DNA from: Demequina sp. B12
GTDB taxonomy: Bacteria > Actinomycetota > Actinomycetes > Actinomycetales > Demequinaceae
Direction of reading: 5' to 3'
Assembly: GCF_028823635.1 (NCBI RefSeq)
Contig: NZ_JAPEHU010000003.1
Span: forward strand, 124,001 to 188,000
DNA: 64,000 bases
Within the stretch, counting starts at the first letter, position 1. Every line of letters begins with the position of its first letter. Shown piece after piece: positions 56,153 through 64,000 of the stretch. Both the position numbers and the translations under genes were made by a program. The notes under the pieces are model-generated. The model ran no database searches. It worked only from the letters and a program-made list of their open reading frames with translations, and was not told the origin of the DNA.

Positions 56153-57508
56153 TCACCATCCGAACTCCTCCCGATGGATCCCAGCCTGAGGAACGCCGCT
56201 TGCGAGAGCATCGGCTTCCACGGCCAACGCCCACGGACGGGGCCCACAGACATAGACATCCGCCCGGCTGGGGTCTTGCACGAGCCGCGCGATCGACACT
56301 GGTTGGTCCACACTGCCCCAACCGCTACCGCGCGGGCCGAGCACCACGTGGACGTGAACGCCGCGGGCAGCCGCAAGTGCCTCCACTTCCTCGATCAGCG
56401 GTGCTTCGGCGCGCGAACGCGCCCGCAGCACGACTGTGACGTCGTCACCTGGCGCACAGGCCTCCACCATGGCGCGGATCGGCGTGACACCGATGCCCGC
56501 AGCGATCAGGATCAGGCTTGACCCGGAGCGGGTCGCAGGCGTGAACACTCCAAGCGGCCCCTCCATGAGGACCCGTGTCCCTGGTTGCAGGCGCGCAACC
56601 GCCCCGGAACCGTCACCGGAGTTCTTGACGGTAATACGCAAGCTCTCCCCCGGCGCGGCCGACAACGAATAGGGGTGCTGTTGCATGCGCAGTTCGGGAC
56701 TGAGAAAGCGCCAGAGGAAGAACTGGCCAGGCTGAGCCTTCAAACGTTCAAGATTGCGACCAGTCATGGTCACGGTGGCACTGCCGTCGGTGTGACCCAC
56801 GACCGATGAGACGGTCAGGCCGTGGCGCCGCATCAACACCAAAGGTCGGATCAGCCGGAACACCACGAACGATCCGAGCGTCACCGTCCACCACACCGCC
56901 CAGAACCACCATGCGATTCCTCCTGTGCGGAACGTGGATCCTTCGAGGAACTGGTGTGGCACCGCGAACGCCACGCCCACGTACACGAGCATGTGAACGG
57001 CGTGCCATCGCTCATATGGCCACCGCACCCGTACGAGCGCCACGGACGTGAGTAGCACCACCACAAACGCGCCAAGCGCCACCTGCGCGGCCAACATGAA
57101 CCACCCATAGTCGGACCAGGCAAGGAACTGGCTGACGGCGTTGCGGTCGTCATAGCTGGCGGTGATGCTGGTGATCAGCAGCGCGTGGGTCAGCATCAGT
57201 ACAACGGCGATCTTGCCCCACTTGGCGTGAAGAGCGATCGCTCGGTCGTGGCCGATCGCGCGTTCCACCCACGGCGCGCGCGACGCGAGCAGCACCTGCG
57301 TCATCATCAAGACGGCGGCCACGATGCCGAGTGCACGTCCGAGCGCATAGAACCAGTCCGCGGGGCTGGACACGTATGCCAGGCCGCCGGAAGCCACCAT
57401 CAGTGCGATGCCCGTGACAGCGGACAACCAGACCAGTGCTTCGAGCCCGTCGACCCAGAGGCCTCGACGCGCGAAGGAACGCTGACGCTGCGCTTCTACC
57501 GGGGTCAT
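56153..57508 (-). CDS. Ferric-reductase-like transmembrane flavocytochrome
   Basis: A 451-residue protein. Six membrane helices with paired haem-ligand histidines (HAKWGKIAVVLMLTHALL and WHAVHMLVYVGVAFAVPH) are followed by an FAD-binding barrel (QHPYSLSAAPGE, where RxYS-like YSLS binds FAD) and an NAD(P)-binding domain with AAGIGVTPIRAM and VYVCGPRPWA. It should carry electrons from NAD(P)H across the membrane. ATG 57508 or 57517 is the start. The FMN-binding protein follows after 22 bases. Confidence 0.9.
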   Translation of the reverse strand: MTPVEAQRQRSFARRGLWVDGLEALVWLSAVTGIALMVASGGLAYVSSPADWFYALGRALGIVAAVLMMTQVLLASRAPWVERAIGHDRAIALHAKWGKIAVVLMLTHALLITSITASYDDRNAVSQFLAWSDYGWFMLAAQVALGAFVVVLLTSVALVRVRWPYERWHAVHMLVYVGVAFAVPHQFLEGSTFRTGGIAWWFWAVWWTVTLGSFVVFRLIRPLVLMRRHGLTVSSVVGHTDGSATVTMTGRNLERLKAQPGQFFLWRFLSPELRMQQHPYSLSAAPGESLRITVKNSGDGSGAVARLQPGTRVLMEGPLGVFTPATRSGSSLILIAAGIGVTPIRAMVEACAPGDDVTVVLRARSRAEAPLIEEVEALAAARGVHVHVVLGPRGSGWGSVDQPVSIARLVQDPSRADVYVCGPRPWALAVEADALASGVPQAGIHREEFGW

Positions 57509-57539
57509 GGACCCCATTGTCTCAACAGGCGCGCTCGCG

Positions 57540-58619
57540 TCAACGGACGCGCCGCCCGCGCAGGACCACCGCGTGGGGTGTGGCGAGCACGGAGATGTCC
57601 TGGCGCGGATCACGGTCGTAGATCACGAGGTCCGCTGAAGCGCCCTCGGTCAGGGTATCGACGCCCAGGAACGCGCGGGCCTGCCAACTTGCGGCAGCCA
57701 CGACGGCCGATGCTGGGATCGCCGTGGCCATCTCGCGAGCCTCCTGCGGAAGGAGCCCATGCCCGAGCGTGCCGCCAGCATCGGTCCCCACCAAGAGCGG
57801 GACGCCCGCGTCATAGAGGTCGCGGACGTGGTCGTAGCGACGTTCGTACATGCGCCGCATACGGGTGGAGTACGCGGGGAACTTTTCCTGCCCCTGATCA
57901 GCGAATCCCTCGAAGTTCGCGACCTGCAGCAAGGTTGGGACAACCGGGATGCGCTTCTGGGCGGCGACCGCGATCTGCGCATCCGTCATCCCTGTGCCGT
58001 GTTCGATGCAGTCGATCCCCGCGTCGAGGAGGCCATCGATGGCCTCAGTAGAGAACGTGTGCGCGGTGGCTCGTGCGCCCGCGGCGTGCACGCGTCCGAG
58101 CGCTTCGGTTAACTCTGCGGTGGTCCACAACGGGGTGAGGTCCCCCGCGTCACGGTCGATCCAGTCGGCGATCAGTTTGATCCAGCCGTCACCCTTGTGA
58201 GCTTCCTCCTCAGCCACCTGGGGCAGCTGGTGCGGCTCGATCTCGCGAGCGTAGTAGCGCAGGTAGCGCTTGGGGCGGGCGATGAAGCGCGCAGACCGAA
58301 TGAGGCGCGGCAGGTCATCGCGGTCGTGAACAAATGAGGTGTCGAGGGGGCTCCCGGCATCGCGGATCAGCAGCGTTCCCGCGTCCCGGTCCACTGTCGC
58401 TTGCTTCGCAGCGAGAGCCTCATCGGTGCCACCGCCCGCATCCAGGCCCACGTGACAGTGAACGTCCACGAGACCCGGGATCACCACACCGGACACCGTG
58501 GTCACGGCGACCCGCTGACGCGGCCGCTCAAAGGTGATCCGTCCACCCACCACCCAGGCTTGATCGTGGACCGTGGTGTCGTCGACGATCACGGGCCCAG
58601 TCAGGTGGAGAGCCTCCAT
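57540..58619 (-). CDS. Imidazolonepropionase-like amidohydrolase
   Basis: A 359-residue metal-dependent hydrolase. Ligands of the amidohydrolase fold are visible: HCH at 54-56, K148 in WIKLIAD, H187, H207 in EHGTG and D280 in GTDAGG. Substrate unknown; the hut genes are absent, so histidine degradation is unlikely. It lies 8 bases downstream of ffh, a position I recall for such proteins in other Micrococcales, and 22-31 bases ahead of the flavocytochrome. Confidence 0.85.
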   Translation of the reverse strand: MEALHLTGPVIVDDTTVHDQAWVVGGRITFERPRQRVAVTTVSGVVIPGLVDVHCHVGLDAGGGTDEALAAKQATVDRDAGTLLIRDAGSPLDTSFVHDRDDLPRLIRSARFIARPKRYLRYYAREIEPHQLPQVAEEEAHKGDGWIKLIADWIDRDAGDLTPLWTTAELTEALGRVHAAGARATAHTFSTEAIDGLLDAGIDCIEHGTGMTDAQIAVAAQKRIPVVPTLLQVANFEGFADQGQEKFPAYSTRMRRMYERRYDHVRDLYDAGVPLLVGTDAGGTLGHGLLPQEAREMATAIPASAVVAAASWQARAFLGVDTLTEGASADLVIYDRDPRQDISVLATPHAVVLRGRRVR

Positions 58620-58627
58620 GCGGCTAC

Positions 58628-60223
58628 CTAGCGGCCCAGGTACTTGCCGAGGTCCGTGTCAAGGTCCTTGGGGTCAAACTGCGGCTGCTGTTGGCCCAAG
58701 CCAAACGCACTTCCGGAGGGAGACTGTCCAGCGGCCTTGTTGCGGGCCGCGGCCTCCTGCTGGGCACGCTTTGCCGGGTTACCAGACTTGCCCTTGACCT
58801 TCTTCTGCGGGGCCTGCTTGCCCTTGGACTTTTTGCCGCCCGGCATTCCGCCCCAGGCACCTGGAGCACCGCCGCCCTGACCGGGCAGTTGCGGCATCCC
58901 GCCACCCTTGGCCATGGCGCGCATCATCTGCTGCGCCTGCTCAAACCGCTTCACGAGCGAGTTGACCTCGGCGACCGTGGTGCCAGCACCGGCAGCGATA
59001 CGGGAGCGGCGCGACCCGTTGAGGACCTTGGGGTTGTCGCGTTCCAGCGGCGTCATGGACTGCACGATCGCTTCTGTCCGCACCAGTTCACGCTCATCGA
59101 AGTTCTCGATCTGATCGCGCACCTGACCCATACCCGGAAGCATGGTCAGCATCTTCTTCATGGAGCCCATGTTTTTGAGCTGCTGCATCTGCGACAGGAA
59201 GTCCGTGAAGGTGAAGTCCTCGCCCTTCGTGACCTTCTCGGCCATCCGCTCGGCCTCGGCCTGGTCGAACGCCTTCTCCGCCTGCTCAATCAGCGTGAGG
59301 ATGTCACCCATGTCGAGAATGCGGCTGGCCATGCGGTCCGGGTGGAAGACTTCGAACTCGTCGAGCTTCTCACCGGTGGACGCAAACAGAATGGGCTTAC
59401 CAGTGACTTCACGGACCGACAGCGCCGCACCACCGCGGGTGTCACCGTCCAACTTGGTGAGGACCACACCGGTCAGGCTGACGCCCTGGTCGAATGCAGT
59501 AGCGGTCGCCACGGCATCCTGACCGATCATGGCGTCGATGACGAACAGCACTTCGTCGGGGTCGATCGCCTTGCGGATGTCCGCAGCCTGCTTCATCAGT
59601 TCGGCATCGACACCCAGGCGACCTGCGGTGTCAACAATGACGACCGAGTGCTGCTTGGATTCGGCTTCCTTGAGTCCCTTTTTGGCAACCTTGACGGGGT
59701 TGCCCTTCACGCGCTCACCTTCGCGCGTCACGCCTGGTTCGGGAGCGAACACCGGCACACCGGCTCGCTCACCCACCACCTGAAGCTGGTTGACGGCGTT
59801 GGGACGCTGCAGGTCAGCCGCCACCAGCAACGGCGTGTGGCCCTGCCCCTTGAGGTAGTGCGCCAGCTTTCCTGCGAGGGTTGTCTTACCGGCACCCTGC
59901 AGACCCGCGAGCATGATGACCGTAGGTCCGGTCTTGGCAAACGTCAGTGGACGTGCTTCCCCGCCCAATATTGCGACGAGTTCCTCGTTCACAATCTTGA
60001 CGACCTGTTGGCCCGGGTTCAGCGCCTCCGATACCTCGGAGCCGAGGGCACGCTCACGAATGTTGCCCGTAAAGGTGCGCACCACGGGTACGGCGACGTC
60101 AGCATCGAGCAGGGCACGGCGGATCTCGCGGATGGTGGCATCAATGTCCGCCTCGGACAACCGGCCCTTGCCCCGCAGGTTGCGGAAGGTCGATGTCAAA
60201 CGATCAGAAAGATTGGCGAACAC
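58628..60223 (-). CDS. ffh: Signal recognition particle protein Ffh
   Basis: GTPase that targets nascent membrane proteins, 531 residues. N domain, G domain with GLQGAGKTTLAGKLA, DTAGRLG and TKLDGDTRGGAAL, then the methionine-rich M domain with the RNA-binding SRRSRIAAGAGTTVAEV. The C-terminus is extended by a Gly/Lys/Gln-rich tail. GTG 60223 follows AGGGACAG. The 4.5S RNA gene is not seen in this window. Confidence 0.96.
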   Translation of the reverse strand: MFANLSDRLTSTFRNLRGKGRLSEADIDATIREIRRALLDADVAVPVVRTFTGNIRERALGSEVSEALNPGQQVVKIVNEELVAILGGEARPLTFAKTGPTVIMLAGLQGAGKTTLAGKLAHYLKGQGHTPLLVAADLQRPNAVNQLQVVGERAGVPVFAPEPGVTREGERVKGNPVKVAKKGLKEAESKQHSVVIVDTAGRLGVDAELMKQAADIRKAIDPDEVLFVIDAMIGQDAVATATAFDQGVSLTGVVLTKLDGDTRGGAALSVREVTGKPILFASTGEKLDEFEVFHPDRMASRILDMGDILTLIEQAEKAFDQAEAERMAEKVTKGEDFTFTDFLSQMQQLKNMGSMKKMLTMLPGMGQVRDQIENFDERELVRTEAIVQSMTPLERDNPKVLNGSRRSRIAAGAGTTVAEVNSLVKRFEQAQQMMRAMAKGGGMPQLPGQGGGAPGAWGGMPGGKKSKGKQAPQKKVKGKSGNPAKRAQQEAAARNKAAGQSPSGSAFGLGQQQPQFDPKDLDTDLGKYLGR

Positions 60224-60270
60224 GTACCTGTCCCTTCGAAAACACGTAGGGCACTAGCGTACCGGCGACC

Positions 60271-62043
60271 TCAACGGGCGGTGTCGAGCTGGGCGCGCGC
60301 AGTCGCGGTGAGCGTGTCGACAAGCGCCGCTCGCCACGTGGTCCATGCTTGCGGACCCGCCGCACGAGCATCGGCCTCCGTCAAGGCACGCAAGGTCAGG
60401 AGGAGGTCTTCCCTACCGTCCACACGTTCCAGGAGGGCCGATGCGGTGGCCGGGTCGTCGGGGTCGCGTTTCGTGGCGAACTCGGCCAAGGTGAGGTGTT
60501 CTCTCACCAACAGTTCGATGTCTGCCCCCATATCTGCGGGGAGTCCAATCCGTTCCGCGATACCTGGGATCAGGCGAGCGCCGTCACGCGAGTGGTCGGT
60601 GGCATCGGCGCGCTTGCCGATGTCGTGAAGCCAGCACGTGAACAGCAAGAGGTCCGGCTGCGGGACGTGACGACGCAGTTTTCCGGCGATCACCGTCGCC
60701 TCAATCATGTGACGATCAACGGTGAAGCGATGAACGTGACTGCGTTGCGGGCGGTTCCTCACCGCAGCCCATTCAGGGACCCACTGCACGGCAAGTCCAT
60801 GAAGGTCGATCGCTTCCCACACACTGACCAGGTGGGCACTCCCGCGCAACAGCTCAGCCAAGGAGGCCCGCGCCTGGGCTGGCCATGGCTGGGGAAGGCT
60901 TGGCGCGAGCGTGAGCGATTCGAGCAACCCAGGAGTGAAGGCAAGCCCGGTGGTCGCAGCCGTGGCGGCGGCGCGCAGCGGAAGCAACGCATCGGACGTC
61001 ACGTCATGGGACGGAGCTATCGCAAGCTCGCCATCGACGTCGATCAATCCTTCCGCGACGGTGGTGTGCCGGGGCGCCGCCCCCATCCGGCGCGCACGCC
61101 ACGCCCTGGACCCGATCCCCGCCCTTTCCAGCGAGCGACGTGCCCCGCGCTCAGTAGCATCCAGGGCGAACGCGATCGTGCGGCCCGCTTCAGAGATGGA
61201 CGCCAGCATGTCGTCCGCATGGGTAAAGCCCAACAGAGCCGCCACGTCGTCGGCTAGGTGCCTGCCCACAATGTTCACCGGTCGTCCGCTCACCACATGA
61301 ACGGCATCCCGGACATCCCGAAGGTGTTCTGCGGCATCGTCCACCGCACCGTGAGGCCGGTCCGTGAGCCATGTGGCGCTCAACGCAGACAAACTGGCGT
61401 AGTCACGCAATCCGCCACGTGCCTCCTTGAGATGAGGCTCAATGAGATACGCCAACTCGCCGTGACGCTCGGCGCGAGCACGTGACGCGCCCAGGAGCTC
61501 GGGAAGCCGCTTGCGCGCAGCCGCCCGCCAGTCTTGATAGATCGCCGCACGCGCCTGCGTCACCAGCGCTTCATCGCCTGCGACCGCCTGCACGTCCAGC
61601 AGACCCGCGGCCGCCGCAAGATCCTTCGAGGCCACTTGCCTGCACTCGGTGATCGACCGAGTCGAATGGTCAAGTTCCAACCCGGCATCCCAAATGGGGT
61701 ACCACAGGGCCTGCGCCAGCTCCCCCAACGCGTCCTTCGTCAGCGACCGTCCATCGTGAAGGAGCACCAGATCAAGATCAGAGGCCGGCCCCATTTCGCC
61801 GCGCCCCAGCGAACCGACCGCGGCAAGCGCAGCTCCCTGTGTGGGACCGCCTGCCTCAGCCCACAGCTGCTGCAACCGCTCTTGCACGAGCGCGGCGAGC
61901 TCGCGGCGTCGCTGCGGACCGGGCACCGCACGCTCCATGAGTGCTGCCGCTCGTTCGGCTCGGACGCGCTTGAGGTCCCGCACCCCTGATGGGTGCGGGA
62001 CCTCAGCGTCGGAGCCCTCAGCAGTGCTGAAGGAGTTCTCCAT
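60271..62043 (-). CDS. glnD: PII uridylyl/adenylyltransferase GlnD lacking ACT domains
   Basis: Modifies the PII protein in response to nitrogen supply. The 590-residue protein has the nucleotidyltransferase core (GSLGRG at 77-82, D89 and D91 as metal ligands), a helical linker and an HD phosphohydrolase domain with H473-D474. It then stops after the HD region: the two ACT glutamine-sensing domains of roughly 200 residues found in longer homologues are missing, and only 47 bases separate the stop from ffh. Third gene of amtB-glnK-glnD. Confidence 0.9.
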   Translation of the reverse strand: MENSFSTAEGSDAEVPHPSGVRDLKRVRAERAAALMERAVPGPQRRRELAALVQERLQQLWAEAGGPTQGAALAAVGSLGRGEMGPASDLDLVLLHDGRSLTKDALGELAQALWYPIWDAGLELDHSTRSITECRQVASKDLAAAAGLLDVQAVAGDEALVTQARAAIYQDWRAAARKRLPELLGASRARAERHGELAYLIEPHLKEARGGLRDYASLSALSATWLTDRPHGAVDDAAEHLRDVRDAVHVVSGRPVNIVGRHLADDVAALLGFTHADDMLASISEAGRTIAFALDATERGARRSLERAGIGSRAWRARRMGAAPRHTTVAEGLIDVDGELAIAPSHDVTSDALLPLRAAATAATTGLAFTPGLLESLTLAPSLPQPWPAQARASLAELLRGSAHLVSVWEAIDLHGLAVQWVPEWAAVRNRPQRSHVHRFTVDRHMIEATVIAGKLRRHVPQPDLLLFTCWLHDIGKRADATDHSRDGARLIPGIAERIGLPADMGADIELLVREHLTLAEFATKRDPDDPATASALLERVDGREDLLLTLRALTEADARAAGPQAWTTWRAALVDTLTATARAQLDTAR

Positions 62044-62060
62044 GGAGTACTTCTGTCCCC

Positions 62061-63631
<1,571 letters not shown>

Positions 63632-63689
63632 TCTGCTTCTCCTTTGTTCCCGCCCCTCGGCGAGTCAGAAGTCACACTTCCGCACCGCT

Positions 63690-63727
63690 GTTGCCCCTGA
63701 GCGACCGCAATGTTTCGCGACGGTTAC
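63690..63727 (-). promoter_or_regulatory. GlnR-type operator upstream of amtB-glnK-glnD
   Basis: On the minus strand four pentamers with exact 6-nt spacing are seen: GTAAC-n6-GAAAC-n6-GTCGC-n6-GCAAC. This matches the actinobacterial GlnR consensus GTnAC-n6-GAAAC-n6-GTnAC-n6-GAAAC, with the first pair perfect and the second pair one mismatch each. It ends 58 bases before the amtB ATG. Confidence 0.75.
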
Positions 63728-63795
63728 AACGAACCCCTCAACGTAAAAACTCTGTTGCGTCAACAAACTCGGGCGGTGCGTTCCAGGACACAGAC

Positions 63796-63842
63796 GAAAA
63801 AACGGGCGGCGACACCGTCACTCGTGACCGCATCGCCGCCCG
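63796..63842 (-). terminator. Rho-independent terminator of the gene at the right edge
   Basis: A 10-bp stem (CGGGCGGCGA at 63803-63812 with TCGCCGCCCG at 63833-63842), a second inner stem GTCAC/GTGAC, and on the minus strand a following TTTTTT. It lies about 20 bases after the stop of the edge gene. Confidence 0.8.
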
Positions 63843-63862
63843 CCAACGATCCGGGCGTCGAA

Positions 63863-64000
63863 CTAGTAACCCAGGCTCAGCGAGTCCAACTTCCACACGC
63901 CATCGACCCGCACAGCAGTCACGTCTGCGGCTCCGAAGTCATCGACTCCACCGTTGCCGTCAGGAGCGCCCACCGTAAACGTGGCGGTGTCGCCCGCCAC
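63863..64000 (-). CDS. C-terminal fragment of an unknown protein (runs off the window)
   Basis: The last 45 codons of a minus-strand gene, ending in TAG and followed by a good terminator. The fragment is rich in Gly, Asp and Val, with VDGVWKLDSLSLGY at the end, a pattern seen at the C-termini of secreted proteins with a small beta-rich domain. Not enough is present to assign a family. Confidence 0.6.
   Translation of the reverse strand: MAGDTATFTVGAPDGNGGVDDFGAADVTAVRVDGVWKLDSLSLGY

Noticed and set aside
55636-56376. Longer FMN-binding protein starting near 56376
   Set aside because: The extra 82 residues lie inside the flavocytochrome gene in another frame and carry no signal peptide; ATG 56130 has a ribosome binding site and a membrane anchor.
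63690-63727. AmtR operator instead of GlnR
   Set aside because: The pentamer spacing of exactly 6 nt fits GlnR; the AmtR pattern is a different palindrome with a T-rich centre.

Overview
The window comes from a high-GC (roughly 63-65 % by eye) actinobacterium, most likely of the order Micrococcales. The evidence is the gene orders rpsB-tsf-pyrH-frr-cdsA-rlmN, rimP-nusA-ylxR-infB-rbfA-truB-ribF and rpsP-khpA-rimM-trmD-rplS-lepB-rnhB-DUF2469, a gluABCD-type uptake operon, a WhiG-type sigma factor and a GlnR-type operator. I cannot name the genus from the sequence alone. Almost all genes lie on the minus strand. I see no tRNA, rRNA, CRISPR array, insertion sequence or prophage; this is mainly core chromosome with a few accessory inserts.

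Layout. 1-5.4 kb: membrane-protein fragment, ftsK, RNase J, dapA. 5.5-8.9 kb: thyA-folA on the plus strand, a 37-residue membrane protein, a ZIP metal transporter, a GNAT enzyme and a two-helix membrane protein. 8.9-14.4 kb: dapB, an M16 peptidase, an SdpI-family protein, pnp and rpsO. 14.4-19.9 kb: a glutamate-type ABC operon with two substrate-binding paralogues, followed by an alcohol-dehydrogenase-like gene. 20-27.6 kb: ribF, a cupin, truB, rbfA, infB, ylxR, nusA, rimP. 27.6-41.2 kb: a DUF4439 lipoprotein facing proS, then GNAT, ispG, rseP, dxr, divIVA-like, rlmN, cdsA, frr, pyrH, tsf, rpsB. 41.5-47 kb: an M23 peptidase facing whiG, then xerC, dprA, comM, yraN. 47-49 kb: an MFS exporter with its ArsR-like regulator. 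49-54 kb: DUF2469, rnhB, lepB, rplS, trmD, rimM, a small membrane protein, khpA, rpsP. 54-57.5 kb: a lipoprotein, ApbE, an FMN-binding-domain protein and a ferric-reductase-like flavocytochrome, which together form an extracytoplasmic flavinylation and electron-transfer cassette. 57.5-64 kb: amidohydrolase, ffh, a short glnD, glnK, amtB and the end of another gene.

Most genes serve translation, RNA turnover, lysine/diaminopimelate, thymidylate/folate, isoprenoid and phospholipid synthesis, protein export and DNA uptake or processing. The parts most worth a second look are: the flavinylation cassette with its unassigned lipoprotein; the nitrogen operon, which has a four-part GlnR-like box and a GlnD that ends before the ACT domains; the doubled binding protein in the glutamate operon; the operator repeats in front of a leaderless ArsR-like gene; a recurring -10 hexamer 6-8 nt before start codons (leaderless transcripts); and the unresolved start of lepB behind a perfect 12-bp hairpin. 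I found nothing I could defend as an entirely new system.
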